The position numbers and the translations under genes are program-made. Source: Rhabdophis nuchalis (Eukaryota; Chordata; Lepidosauria; Squamata; Natricidae). From it: a stretch of 64,000 nt of DNA. Where the stretch lies: assembly GCA_039707465.1 (NCBI GenBank), contig CM077647.1, positions 45,817,110 through 45,881,109 on the forward strand, read 5' to 3'. The first letter of the stretch is position 1. Every line of letters starts with the position of its first letter. The notes beneath the pieces were generated by a model. That model was not told the DNA's origin, did not search any database, and saw only the letters and a list, made by a program, of their open reading frames with translations. Shown here piece by piece: positions 42,963 through 53,923 of the stretch.

Positions 42963-43340
42963 TATTGAGATTGGCGTTTAGTACATCATACCCCACAATG
43001 TACTTGAAGTCATTAGTGCATAGAGGTTTTCTGAGAACTTTAAGAGCAAATATGAATATTTGCCACAGAGAAAAGAGGGCAAAAATCCTCATCTGGCATT
43101 GCCACTGTTTTCTCTGCAGATTTTTTATAGCTTTCTAAAAGTATTCTTGCTTCTCTATCTGTGAGACACACCCCATTAGACACACCCCTGATGAGATTTT
43201 GAGAATCCCATTGTGAGTATCACACAACACCAATGCTCATATTCTACAATCCCCCAAGAATTTAGAATAGGAACATTAATGTGAAATGTACATTCCACTT
43301 TTTTTTTGTTAAAGTAAATATTTAAATCTGGTGTGAAGTC
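42963..43340. other. unannotated DNA
   Basis: Nothing recognised. Confidence 0.6.
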
Positions 43341-43369
43341 GTGGCTAGGGAGACAGACGAGACAAGGCA

Positions 43370-43748
43370 ATCCAAAGCAAAGGCGAAGGTGAGGCGGGCT
43401 CCCAAAAGAAGGCGCGGAGTGGCCAAGGGGGTCCGTGGGGAAAAAAAACTTGACTGCCGAGCGATGAACAGACGGGAAGGTTAACAGGCGCGTGCGACGC
43501 ACGGCGGGCGAGGAGACACGGCGACTTTGCTATGACATAGCAAAGGGGGACGGACGAGACAAGGCAATCCAAAGCAAAGCAAAGCATAGCAAAGTCGCCT
43601 GTGTCTTCGCCCGCCATGCGTTGCGCACGCCTGTTAACCTTCCCGTCTGTTCATCGCTCGGTAGTCAAGTTTCCCCCCCCCCCAGAGCCCCTTGGCCACT
43701 CTGCGCCTTCTTTTGGGAGCCCGCCTCACCTTCGCCTTTGCTTTGGAT
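43370..43748. repeat. large inverted repeat (about 165-bp arms) with internal direct repeat
   Basis: The left arm 43370-43534 and right arm 43585-43748 are reverse complements with few differences (for example CTCCCAAAAGAAGGCGC against GCGCCTTCTTTTGGGAG). The 50-nt spacer repeats the left flank in direct orientation (GACGAGACAAGGCAATCCAA at about 43357 and 43554). Frames on both strands read the same peptide twice and are not genes. The family B element begins a few bases after the right arm. Confidence 0.88.
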
Positions 43749-43756
43749 GCTTTGGA

Positions 43757-43880
43757 TAAGGTGACCAGATATTAACATGTCTTTCAAAAAATTGGGACAT
43801 TTTAAAGAGCCCGCGGGAGGCGGGACTAATTCTTTGAAAGCGTGATTGTCCCGCCAAAAGCGGGACGTCTGGTCACCTTA
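43757..43880. mobile_element. 124-bp hAT-type element (family B)
   Basis: It starts TAAGGTGACCAGA and ends TCTGGTCACCTTA. The perfect inverted match extends outward to GGATAAGG/CCTTATCC (43754-43883). Interior words GGGACATTTT and GTCCCGCCAAAAGCGGGAC match the start of the element at 1659-2446. The flanking 8-mers do not match, so the target duplication is lost or the palindrome next door rearranged it. Confidence 0.8.
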
Positions 43881-43883
43881 TCC

Positions 43884-44589
43884 TAGATGGGGATGGTTAA
43901 CAAGATGCAGTGCCTCAACATTTTGTACAGAGAATGGGGAGAGCATTTAATTCACTTCTCAAAGCACCCCTTCACATGTACTTGTTGAGGTGTAACATAC
44001 TGATACAATCAATTTCAAAATGTTTGGTATTTTATGGAATGATGATACCAATAGCAACATTTCAAAGTTTTAGTAAGGTTTATTGTTAATCTTTATTATT
44101 AGATTTATTTTGGATAATACAAATTCAGGACTCATGAGTAAATGGATATCATATTACAGTTCATAAGGACAGAAATGAAAAATTTCAAAATATAACCCTA
44201 AGGCTCACAGGACCTGTATTTCTATAGCACACCTGACCTGATGATGAATTATGAATATGTTTTGCCCTCCCTGATTATAGATTTTAGAGGTTTCTAAATC
44301 ATGAAGTACTCTGTGGGTATTCAGCAGGTAAATTTTCATATTATTATTGGAATATGTGGATGGCAGGATATACAAGTTAGTTGGGGCAAAAGGTCTGACC
44401 CTTCATTCATTTGACAGAATGGTCATTTATGATAATATTTCTGACATAAATTTTCATGGAATCACAGTCTTCCCCAATGAACTGATGCTATATGAGTAGC
44501 TCCTACTGTACCAGTGAGATGCTCTTGACAGCATTTCCATCCATGAAATCTATCATGGGCAAGTACATGTCATAAATATTTATATATTA
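43884..44589. other. unannotated AT-rich DNA
   Basis: Nothing recognised. Confidence 0.6.
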
Positions 44590-44694
44590 AACTAGCTATA
44601 CCCGGCCACGCGTTGCTGTGGCCCAGTCTGGCTAAATGGCCAACCAAACTGTGTGTAGATCTACACCTGCACACATACACACAACCACCATATA

Positions 44695-45036
44695 ACCCAC
44701 AACCTACCTACCTACTGTATTTCTCCCTCTCTATCTATCCCTCTACCTACTTACCTACTGTATTTCTTTCTTTCCCCCTCTATCTACCTACCTACTGTAT
44801 TTCCTCCTCTCTATCCCTCTACCTACCTACCTACTGTATTTCTCGCTATTTATTTATACACCTACCTACCTACCTACCTACCTACCTACCTACCTACCTA
44901 CCTACGGTATTTCTCCCTCTCTGTCTATCCCTCTACTTACCTACCTATTGTATTTCTTGCTTTCGCCCTCTACCTACCTACTGTATTTCTCCCTCTCTAT
45001 CTATCCCCCTATCTACCTACCTGCCTACCTACTGTA

Positions 45037-45068
<32 letters not shown>

Positions 45069-45260
45069 CACCTACCTACCTACCTACGTACCTACCTACT
45101 GTATTTCTCCCTATCTATCTATCCCCCTCCTTACCTACCTACTATATTTCTTCCTTTCTCCCTCTACCTACCTGCCTACCTACCTACCTACCTACTGTAT
45201 TTCTCCCTATCTATCTATCCCTCTACCGACCAACCTACCTACCGACCTACTGTATTTCTT

Positions 45261-45310
<50 letters not shown>

Positions 45311-45752
45311 CACCTACCTACCTACCTACATTTCTTCCTTTCTCCCTCTACCTACCTACCTACCTACCTACCTACCTACCTACTGTATTTTTCGCTATCT
45401 ATCTATACACCTACCTACCTACCTACCTACCTACCTACCTACCTACGGTATTTCTCCCTCTCTGTCTATCCCTCTACTTACCTACCTATTGTATTTCTTG
45501 CTTTCTCCCTCTACCTATCTACCTACCTGCCTACCTACTGTATTTCTCCCTCTGTCTATCCCTCTACCTACCTACCTACTGTATTTCTCCCTATCTATCT
45601 ATCCCCCTACCTACCTACCTACTGTATTTCTCCCTATCTATCCATCTACCTACCTACTATATTTCTTCCTTTCCCCCCTACCTACCTACCTACTTACCTA
45701 CCTACCGTATTTCTCTCTCTCTATCACCCTATCTACCTACCTACCTACTGTG

Positions 45753-45827
<75 letters not shown>

Positions 45828-45902
45828 ACCTACCTACCTACCTACCTACCTACCTACCTATCTACCTACTGTATTTCTTTCTTTCTCCCTCTATCTACCT
45901 AC
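44695..45902. repeat. 1.2-kb compound (CTAC)n/(CTAT)n array
   Basis: Runs of CTAC and CTAT (on the other strand GTAG/GGTA and GATA) alternate with a recurring segment around CTACTGTATTTCTCCCTCTC plus TATCTATCC. This gives an irregular higher-order period of about 45-100 bp. Long GATA runs lie at 45262-45310 and 45754-45827. GATA-type repeats are well known in snakes (Bkm sequences). The long Tyr/Leu/Pro/Thr frames on the + strand are artefacts of the repeat. Confidence 0.93.
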
Positions 45903-46203
45903 CACGGAATCATTTCTTAGGCCACGCGAGGCATCGCCCTGTCAGCTTCAGTGTGTATGTGTGCCCTGGCCAGCTGATTTAGGTCTTCTTTTGAGGCCGT
46001 TTTTTGCCCTCTAGAAGTGGGGGAAGGCTGTTTTCACCCTCCCCAGGCTCCTATAAAGCCTCTGGAGTCTGGGGATGACGTAAAAAGCATGCCAAATGCA
46101 GGGGGTCATGCACATAGCATTATGGATGTGGCACACCTGTGCACATCGCCCCTGCACTCCCCCTGTTTTTGGCATGCGAGCCAAAAAAGGTTAGCCATCA
46201 CTG
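45903..46203 (-). mobile_element. hAT-type element (family F), one end lost
   Basis: The right end is the inverted form of the family F start (GGTTAGCCATCACTG). Internal words CATAGCATTATGGATGTGGC, GGCATGCGAGCCAAAAAAGG and GAATCATTTCTTAGG match 50082-50419 in reverse. The last about 50 bp with the other terminus are missing where the element meets the tetranucleotide array. Confidence 0.78.
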
Positions 46204-46476
46204 CCCTATACCATTTCAGACAAATGGCTATCCAACATCTTCTTGAAGACTTGCAGTGTTGGGGCATTCACAACTTCTGGAGGCAATTTCTGTTCCACTG
46301 ATTAATTGTTCTCACTGTCAGAAAATTTCACCTCAGTTCTAAGTTGCTTCTCTCCTTGATTAGTTTCCACCCATTGCTTCTTGTTCTGCCCTCAGGTGCT
46401 TTGGAGAATAGCTTGACTCCCTCTTCTTTGTGGCAAACCCTGAGATATTGGAAGACTGCTATCCTGTCTCACCTAG
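46204..46476 (-). mobile_element. CR1-type LINE 3' end
   Basis: It is the reverse complement of the CR1 3' region seen at 61177-61612, from CATTTCAGACAAATGG through TTCACAACTTCTGGAGG and AGTTTCCACCCATTGCTTCT to GATATTGGAAGACTGC. The hAT element sits directly at its end. Confidence 0.8.
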
Positions 46477-46548
46477 TCCCTCTTTTATTAGAGTCCTTCG
46501 GGAGATAGGGCAGTATATAAGTGTAAATAATAATAAAAATAAATTAAA
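46477..46548 (+). mobile_element. L2-like 3' terminus
   Basis: The words AGTCCTTCGGGAGATAGGGC and AGTATATAAGTGTAAATAAT followed by AATAAAAATAAA resemble an L2 end. Confidence 0.5.
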
Positions 46549-46589
46549 CTGTATTCCCCCCCCTCTCTATTCCCCTATCTACCTACCTA

Positions 46590-46922
46590 CAGTAATACAA
46601 TAATACAATAGCAAAGTTGGAAGGGACCTTGGAGGTCATCTAGTCCAACTCCCTGCCTAGGCAGGAAGCCCTATACCATTTCAGACCAATGGCTCTCCAA
46701 CATCTTCTTGAAGACTTGCAGTGTTGGGGCATTCACAACTTCTGGTGGCAAGCTGTTCCACTGATTAATTATTCTAACTGTCAGGAAATTTCTCCTCAGT
46801 TCTAAGTTGCTTCTCTCCTTGATTAGTTTCCACCCATTGCTTCTTGTTCTGCCCTCAGGTGCTTTGGAGAATAGCTTTACTTCCTCTTCTTTGTGGCAAC
46901 CCCTGAGATATTGGAAGGCTGC
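46590..46922 (-). mobile_element. CR1-type LINE 3' end with tail microsatellite
   Basis: Reverse orientation: an AATACAATAATACAATAG tail, then AAGTTGGAAGGGACCTTGGA, CATTTCAGACCAATGG, ACAACTTCTGGTGGCAAGCT and AGTTTCCACCCATTGCTTCT to the same endpoint as the neighbouring copy. It is less diverged from 61177-61612 than the copy at 46204. Confidence 0.85.
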
Positions 46923-46980
46923 TATTTATTTATTTTATTTTATTTTATTACATTTATATCCCGCCCTTCTCCATCCATCA
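46923..46980 (-). mobile_element. L2 3' terminus, reverse
   Basis: A TTTA/TTTTA run followed by CATTTATATCCCGCCCTTCT is the reverse complement of the L2 terminal motif. Confidence 0.65.
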
Positions 46981-47344
46981 TGTCTCCCTTAATCCTTTTT
47001 GTTAAACTGTATTTCTTCCTCTCTCTCTCTGTCTATGAGCCACCTGGGAGTGTGCTATCTCAGTGCCTTTTTGGCCGTAAGAGGCCTCCGTACAGTCTTT
47101 TTGAGGAACTGACTGTTGGAAATGCCAGGTGGGAGGAGTTACAGGGAGATGAAAAATTTTTCAGTGGTACATTTTACATTTGTGTACTGTGTACATGACA
47201 CACGTGTGCTAGGAAACATAATGATTTAGTATTCTATTATCCGAAGTCCTTGTGAACATTGTGTGAAAAATTGAGGTAAATCGGTCCAGTAGTTTTGGAG
47301 ATTAGTGGATTCGTACAAACTATTTTACATTTTTATTTATATAG

Positions 47345-48004
47345 ATGTAAGGGATGTTAAAACATGCTTTATTTCAAAGTTATTTAAGGGATTTCCTATC
47401 CCTTAAAAATAAACTATTGTAGATGTTCCTTAAAGAAGAATTATTTGGTATTCTGTAATCCTGAGAAGTTTAAGAAAGATTAAACAAGACACCTTAGCAA
47501 ATAGCAGATAGCAGGTTCAATACCAAGTGGTCTTCCTCACACTCTGTTTGATATAGTACAACCTTTTTTAGTGCTAAGAGTTTCGTGAACCCATTAAAAT
47601 TGATTTGCTATGAGGCCATGAACTCATCCTCTTGTAATGCTCTAAGAATTTTGGCATGAATATGGTAGGATTTGATAACTTTTGGATAGCCACTTATCTA
47701 TTTTGGGTCTATGTTGGTGTTATGACTATATAAGCACTTACAAAAATTAATATATTTCAATATCATAGTATTCTCCAGGAATATATAGTGGCCCATCTGT
47801 GCATATTGGGAAAAAACAAACAAACCTGACAGTGTTATATTTTATGTAAGAAGATAGCTTATAAAATTGAATCAATGCTTTGCTCCACTGACATATCAGT
47901 AGCTCAGAATAAACTGCCTTAGCTATATCCAAAACCTAAAATAACTTGAAGAAATTGTAGCTCTAATTACATAAAAATAAATAACATAGCTGCAAAATGA
48001 AATT
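47345..48004. other. unannotated AT-rich DNA
   Basis: Nothing recognised. Confidence 0.6.
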
Positions 48005-48268
48005 GTATAAAAATTTTAGGGGTATTGTTAGGGTTTTAATGGTTTTAATAGTGATTTTAGCACAGGGGTTAATTTAATTTGATTTTAACATTTTGTATTT
48101 GTATATTGTTGTATTTTTGGATTTTTAATTGGCTGTGCACCGCCCCGAGTCCCCATGGGGGAGAGGGTGCGGTCTATAAATCAATAAATTATTATTATTA
48201 TTATTATTATTGTTGTTGTTGTTGTTGTTGTTGTTATTATTGTTGTTGTTATTATTATTATTATTCTA
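48005..48268 (+). mobile_element. L2 3' UTR with (TTA)n/(TTG)n tail
   Basis: ATTTTAGCACAGGGGTTAAT, GTGCACCGCCCCGAGTCCCC, GCGGTCTATAAATC, then a TTA/TTG trinucleotide run (48186-48268). No coding part remains. Confidence 0.8.
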
Positions 48269-48544
48269 ATAAAAGTATAAAAATATACAAGAGTTAGCTA
48301 TTTGCATTATTTTTATAACAGGCATTTCAGTGAATTAAACTTCCAGGAAATTCCAAGGGCTGTAAGATTATTTGAAGACCAGCTCTCTGGAAAAGGCTCT
48401 AAGAAAAGTAGAAGAAAAGAAATGGCAAGGGGAATGGATTTAGTGCATCATTGGAAGACTAGGATACGGATACATCACAAATTAATTGTGAAAACCTTGC
48501 CAAGTACATCACAGGGATTTATTTAAGTAGTTGCCAGGAGTCAA
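48269..48544. other. unannotated DNA
   Basis: Nothing recognised. A 74-codon open stretch (48302-48526, +) has no recognisable motif. Confidence 0.5.
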
Positions 48545-48966
48545 TTTATTTTATTTTTATTTTATTTCTATTTATATAACTGCCCTTCTCCATCGAAATG
48601 GACCCAGGGCGGTGCACAGGGAGTTAAAATCAATAAATAACAATAAATACAGAGTAATGTTTAAAATAAATTAAACTAAAGACTTGTGCTAAAACATCCC
48701 ATTAAAATTCTAAAATACATTTACTCATTGGCTAAGCTAGACCAGCTTGATGGAAAAGATATGTCTTAAGTGAGCGGCGAAAGAAGGGAAGGTCTGTGAT
48801 AGTCCGAAATTCAGGGGGTAGGTCGTTCCAGAGGGATGGTCCAGCCACTGAGAAGGCCCTCCCCCTGGGCACCGCTAGCCGACATTGACCGGCGGATGGT
48901 ACCCTGAGGAGGCCCTCCCTATGGGAGCAGATCGGACGGTGGGAGGTATGTTGACTTAAAGGCACA
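48545..48966 (-). mobile_element. L2-clade LINE 3' end, reverse orientation
   Basis: The minus-strand frame reads SHREGLLRVPSAGQCRLAVP, FSVAGPSLWNDLPPEFRTIT and LKTYLFHQAGLA, closest to the end of the long L2 at 31930-36472. The reversed tail GTGCACCGCCCTGGGTCC and TATATAAATAG lies at 48570-48620. It is 5'-truncated. Confidence 0.87.
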
Positions 48967-49454
48967 CTGACGCACATACACACTCACAAACTCTCTCACA
49001 CACATAGATATTTGTAATAGATGTGCCTTCACTAAATTTGTTCTTTAAATTCCAAAATAGTAGGCATTGTACATTAATGACAGGTATTTAAGCCTGTTTA
49101 CTTAAAACAAGAGTGATTCCACCATAATGGAATTCATTATTCCTTTTGCAGAAATATCTTGTATAGGAAATCAGTATTTTTAAGAATTACAGCACCATAC
49201 TGAATACATTCAAAAACTTAAGATAATGAATTTCCTATTAATTTTTGTGAAAGAAAAAATTAATTGTTTTTGCAGATCATGTGTACCTGATGATATGGAG
49301 GCATCTTTGATTTAGAATGTATTGTGGAAGGTTCCACAAGTTCAGCCATACATAAATGTGGCTCAGACAAGTCATCTGTAATTTTTTATATTTGAATGGC
49401 TTAAGAATTTTTTTAATATTTGAATGGCTTAAGAATATTTTTTTTTTAGCAAAC
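48967..49454. other. unannotated DNA with a 28-bp duplication
   Basis: ATTTGAATGGCTTAAGAA is repeated at 49390 and 49418. Nothing else recognised. Confidence 0.55.
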
Positions 49455-49830
49455 TGTCAGCATTCCAGGTAATGCACCCAAAGAAAGTATAACTCTGAGG
49501 CAGGTAAATTCCTGAAGGAACAATTTATTGGATACATCATATTGGCACAACTGGTGAAAATCAACTCTTGTTGGTTTTTACCTAATTAAAAAGTAAACGT
49601 TTCTTCTTCCCTCAAGTCATCAATCACATTGTCCAATCACGTTGTTGGCTGGTTGCTTGGTTACTTCACTTCTCCTCTCCCCAGTCACCTGTTGAAATGT
49701 CCTTGGTTCCCACAGGAAAACTTCTTATTTGGATTACAACTCCTCTGGCTATTTATTTCCCCCTCCTTGTCCCTCCTTCTTCCTTGTGGCAACATTGAAG
49801 CCTCAAAGATGGCCTCAGCCAGGTTCACGT
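49455..49830 (-). repeat. candidate solo LTR
   Basis: On the minus strand the sequence ends GGAATGCTGACA (CA terminus), and an AATAAA polyadenylation signal lies about 70 bases before it. A similar end with GGAACCCTGACA is at 51888. The 5' border and target duplication were not located. Confidence 0.35.
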
Positions 49831-50081
49831 TAGGGTTGAAAGTTTTTCCCCCCAGATTTAAATGGGTTTCAGTCTTGTTTATGACCACAATTTATTTCAT
49901 TAAGCAAAGCAGTCATTAAATAAATCACCATGCTTATAATCTTACTTAAGCTTTTCTGGGTTTTATAGATCCGTAAAGATTTAAACATGAGGATTAGTTC
50001 AAAGTTATCTTTTCATCGTTGTCGTAATTGAGAACAGTTGCTATAGAAGGTAATTGCTAAATGAAGGCAATTGTTATATAC

Positions 50082-50419
50082 CAGTGATGGCTAACCTTTT
50101 TTGGCTTGCGTGCCAAAAGCAAGGGGAGCGCAGGGGGGGGATCGTGCATGAGCGTGCCACACCCATAATGCTATGTGCACAACCCCTACTTTTGGCATGC
50201 TTTTTTTGCCCTCCCCAGGCTCCAGAGGCTTTCCCCCCCCCCACCTCCAGAGGCTTCGGGAGCTTCCCTGAAGCCTCCAGAGGGCAAAAAACAGCCTCAA
50301 AAGAAGGCCTAAATCAGCTGGCCAGAGCACACATGCACACTGGAGCATCGCCTCGTGTGCCCTAAGAAATGATTCCGCGTGCCGCCTGTGGCACCCGTGC
50401 CATAGGTTCACCATCACAG
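50082..50419. mobile_element. hAT-type nonautonomous element (family F)
   Basis: It starts CAGTGATGGCTAACCTTTTT and ends ATAGGTTCACCATCACAG. The flanks TTATATAC (50074-50081) and CTATATAC (50420-50427) match at 7 of 8. The interior has CCCTCCCCAGGCTCCAGAGG words and CAGCTGGCCAG. It is noncoding. Relatives are at 63351-63673, 45903-46203 and 28135-28569. Confidence 0.9.
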
Positions 50420-50427
50420 CTATATAC

Positions 50428-50689
50428 CAATTCTAAATTGTATGTAGTAAGCTTTGGTTAGATGCTACAAACTGAAGTTCCTAAATATATTTTAGATGAA
50501 ATCTAAAGTACAGTGAAATCATCTAATATTTACTCAGCACTAAATATTTTAATATAGAGATATTAGAGTTTACTAATAAGGAAATCCAATACACTTCGGT
50601 GGAATTTAAGTCTAGTCACAAATGTAGAGTTGGAATTCTACTTTGATTATTTAATAGATTATTTATCCTGTATCTGTTGTAGCAATGTA
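50428..50689. other. unannotated AT-rich DNA
   Basis: Nothing recognised. Confidence 0.6.
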
Positions 50690-51395
50690 GGTGCAGCATC
50701 TCAGTCACTCATGCCCTGGTCATCTCCTATTGGAACTACTGCAATGCATTCTACATGGGACTACCCTTGAAAAGTATCTGGAAGCTTCATCTGGTACAGC
50801 AGCTATGTGAGCCACACTGCATGCCCAAAGAAGGGCATATATAAGACCTCTGCTCCCCAAATTGAACTGGGTTCCAGTTTGCTTCTGGGTGCAATTCAAG
50901 TTGTTATTTACTACCTGTAAAGCACTACATAGCATAGGGCCAAGTCACTTACAGAATTGTCTTTGTCCCATCACATCATCCGTTCTACTCATTCAGGCAG
51001 GGAAGACATGCTGCAGACTTCACCAGTCAAAGAATTTCGACTGGGTCAAAGAAGAAAGCCTTTTCTTCCATTGTCCATGCATTGTGGAATCTTTCCTTCA
51101 CAAACTCCTGGCCTCCCCAAAGTGGTCAAGCTTGGCAGTAAAGCCTTATGGGAGAGCATGGGGGTTCATACAACTATACAGCTAGTTGGCCCATGAGACC
51201 CATCACCACCACTTTTCCTGTCTTGGAATTTTCTATTTTTTTGAAATTTTATATTGTTGGTTTATAATTTTAAAAATATTTAATGTTAAATTATTTATGT
51301 TGTTAAAGCTTAATTTTATTGATTAATTTGTATACCATCCAGACCCCTTCTTTGAGGGAGATGGTTGGTTTAGTTAGGAAGTATGAAATATAAAT
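50690..51395 (+). mobile_element. old, diverged L2-clade LINE 3' end
   Basis: The + frames give SHALVISYWNYCNAFYMGLP, LNWVPVCFWVQFKLLFTTCK and ALHSIGPSHLQNCLCP, equivalent to TSRLDYCNALYMGLP and LHWLPVVFRVRFK of the younger copies. Stops and substitutions are many. A tail with TATACCATCCAGACC and TATGAAATATAAATAA follows. It is older than the other L2 copies. Confidence 0.75.
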
Positions 51396-51886
51396 AAGAT
51401 AAAATTTGTTTTCATAATTTAAATATGTCTTTTCCTTTTGTACTGGGTTTTAGTAGCTTATGTTTATTATTATTTTAAATTATTTTAAAAGTATGTGTAC
51501 ATATATAATGCATGTGCATATATTTGCAATCCTAGCTCTAAAACTACCCTCCCTTTTAATAACCATAAGGTAGTTCTTACCTTATGACCATTCGTTTAAC
51601 AAATATTTAAAGTTAGACCTTCTGGAATAATATATTAATATTCCAAGTGTATAGACTACTTTCGGAGATCTATTAGCTTCTCTTATAGCATTAAAACTAA
51701 AAAACCTATATAAGCCACATTTGTATCATATCATGTACACTGTGACTAAAAGTAACACTAAAATCAATAAATGCCTTTACTACTGTTATATTGTTTGAAT
51801 GAATAATACAAAATAAATATTTAACACATTTAAGAAAAATATACAGTACAGATATATTTATTAATATAAAATCTTATATTAAGCTT
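51396..51886. other. unannotated AT-rich DNA
   Basis: Nothing recognised. Confidence 0.6.
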
Positions 51887-51887
51887 G

Positions 51888-52160
51888 TCAGGGTTCCAAG
51901 TAACACCTCTGAGGCTTGAGTTTCCTCAAGCCATGTCAATGTCCAGCACATGGTCCAATCAGGCACCATACAAAACTGGAGATTTTTCCCAGTCACCTCA
52001 TTGTAGCTGCAGGGCAAGGTGTCCCTGACTCTCTGAGAAAAGAATATTATTTTGACTGTATATCTCCCATACTCCATATAATCCTCCCTCCCATTTTCCC
52101 ATAGTAAAAAATGAAGACCCAATGTAAAAGATGACTTCCAGGTCTGGCAAAGCTTTTTAC
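51888..52160 (-). repeat. LTR-like fragment related to 49455-49830
   Basis: On the minus strand the end is GGAACCCTGACA, resembling the end of the candidate LTR at 49455. Both also share GTCCAATCA and CCAGTCACCT words in the same order on the + strand. The borders are vague. Confidence 0.25.
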
Positions 52161-52711
52161 TTATTTAAACATATTTAGGAATGGTTCTTTTTGTTAGTAT
52201 TATATTTCTATATTTCTCCTTCTCCTTCACCTTCTCTCCCCTCCTCTCTCCCTCTCCTTTTCCTTCTCCTTCTATCACTTCAGGTGTTGAGTGAGATACA
52301 GAGTTCTGGTTTTTGCATTTCTGGTTGCCACAACCATTGTTATTTGATGCTTTTGTAGTGTATCTTTGATGTTATTTTTCCATCTTCTGAATTTGCTTGT
52401 GTTCTTTGCCCTTCTCCTATTTTTTGTATATGCCTTTTATAGTATGGAATCCTAAGACATCCTCTCCAGATGGTAAAACTACTTAACTTAGTGTTTTTGT
52501 AGTTTAAGATTGGTTCTGTTCAATTCTTTCTCTTATGATCTCATTTTTTTTATTTTATCCCTTTTGGTCCCTCCAGCAGCTTTCCTCAAACTTCTCATTT
52601 CTATGGTAACTAACTTTCACTTATGCTTTATTACAAATATCCATCTTTGGCATTGGCAACATAGGGTGGGGATGAATATGTTCAAGATGTTTTTTGGGCT
52701 GATTGTTATTT
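52161..52711. other. unannotated DNA with a CT-rich tract
   Basis: A CTTCTC-type tract lies at about 52215-52278. Nothing else recognised. Confidence 0.55.
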
Positions 52712-52797
52712 GTGGTGGGTTCAGCCGACAGAGAGCCACAACAGGGAGACGAAAGGGCCATATGCGGCCCCGGAGCTGCATGTTGCCAACAACCAAA
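52712..52797 (-). mobile_element. hAT-like fragment
   Basis: On the minus strand GTTGGCAACATGCAGCTCCG and GGGCCGCATATGGCCC resemble the subterminal part of hAT elements with GCGGCTC words. It is joined directly to a truncated CR1. Confidence 0.4.
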
Positions 52798-53292
52798 CTA
52801 GACATAACCAGTTTCTACACCGGTTCTTCATACGTTTAACCTCAACTCCCCTAATTCTCTTTCTAGAATCTCAGCATCTTTTTTATATTCTGGCAACCAA
52901 ACTGGGTGCAATATTCTAAGTGTGGTTTTATCAAGGCATTATAAAATGGTATTAACACTTCACGTCATATTGATTCCATACCTCTGTCTAAAACTGCCTT
53001 AACTTTTTTTGTAGCTGCAGCACACTGGTGGCTTATATTTAAGTGATTGACCATTAGAACTCCAAGATCCCTCTCAGTTACCACTGTTGAGCCGGTACCA
53101 CCTATACTATGCCTGTGCATTTGGGTTTTCTTGCCTAAATGTAGAACTCTACTTTTTGCCGACTGAATTTCATTTTGTTAGATAGGCCCCAGTGTTCAAG
53201 TCTTCTCAAGATCCTTCTGTATTTTAAGGCGATCGTCTGGATTTTCGTCTATTCCTGCCAGGTTGGTGTCATCTGCAAATCTTTATCTAAAT
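52798..53292 (-). mobile_element. CR1-type LINE, RT C-terminal part
   Basis: The minus-strand frames read FADDTNLAG (the catalytic D-D pair of RT), DRLKIQKDLE, SAKSRVLHLGKKTQMHRHSI, ERDLGVL, QCAAATKKVKAVL and KPHLEYCTQFG. They then meet the ATGAAGAACCGG block of the CR1 3' region, where it is cut. The frame is interrupted several times. Confidence 0.82.
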
Positions 53293-53923
53293 CACTGATG
53301 AAGATATTGAAGATTACCATACCCCTTATAGTAATTCAAATAATGGCATCATTTGTTTGAGAGGAGTGGCTTTCTTCCCATCTTTGCACTTTCTATTCAT
53401 TCCAGCAGTAATTAAGCTTCTCTGAAACCTCCAAGTGAACTCTGCCAATAACATTTATGTATAAACTCTAGCATATTGGAATATTAGTGGAATATTGGAA
53501 TATTAGTGTACTATTTCTTGAAATCGCTATTAAATATTTTAATATTGGAATATTAGTGTAATATTTCTTGAAATCGCTATTAAATATTTTTATAAATATT
53601 TTTTATCAACCAATATCAAATATACTGCTGATACATAAACACATACTGTATTTTTATTTTTATTTGCATGTGAGAGGGGTTGATGTTGAACATGTATTCT
53701 ATCATTTGTATAATTTGAATGGAAAATAGGAATTCCAAACGCCTATGATATCAGCCTGTACTTACTCTGTATTCTGTGAACTACAAACTTCCATTTGGAG
53801 CTATTTCCTCAAATGCATCATTATGTGCATGAAGGAGAAAAGGGAAGCAACCTCATTTCCATCATCCAAGGAGTATCCTACTCTGTAAAGTATATTAGGC
53901 TATTAAGAGAATTACTTTCTGAA
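53293..53923. other. unannotated DNA
   Basis: It contains a 50-bp tandem duplication with one difference (53491-53540, 53541-53590). Nothing else recognised. Confidence 0.55.
53491..53590. repeat. 50-bp tandem duplication
   Basis: Two copies beginning AATATTGGAATATTAGTGTA are identical at 49 of 50 positions. Confidence 0.95.

Larger units (their letters stand above)
44590..47340 (+). mobile_element. unclassified repeat with CCCGGCCACGCGTTGCTGTG-type start and TATATAGAT end
   Basis: I recognise the left end (AACTAGCTATACCCGGCCAC...) and right end (ATCGGTCCAGTAGTTTTGGA ... TTTATATAGATG) as borders often seen together in reptile DNA, but I cannot name the family. Between them are a tetranucleotide array and later insertions (a hAT element, two CR1 ends and two L2 tails). 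Array-like sequence resumes at 46549-46590 and 46998-47032, which suggests one element interrupted by others. Confidence 0.4.

Noticed and set aside
43176..43764. Two opposite frames with the same peptide
   Set aside because: The identity comes from the large inverted repeat, not from two related genes.
44613..45982. Open frames of 435 and 344 codons on the + strand
   Set aside because: They consist only of Tyr, Leu, Pro, Thr, Ser and Ile from translation of the CTAC/CTAT array. Two frames are open at once, and there are no codon-use or domain signals.
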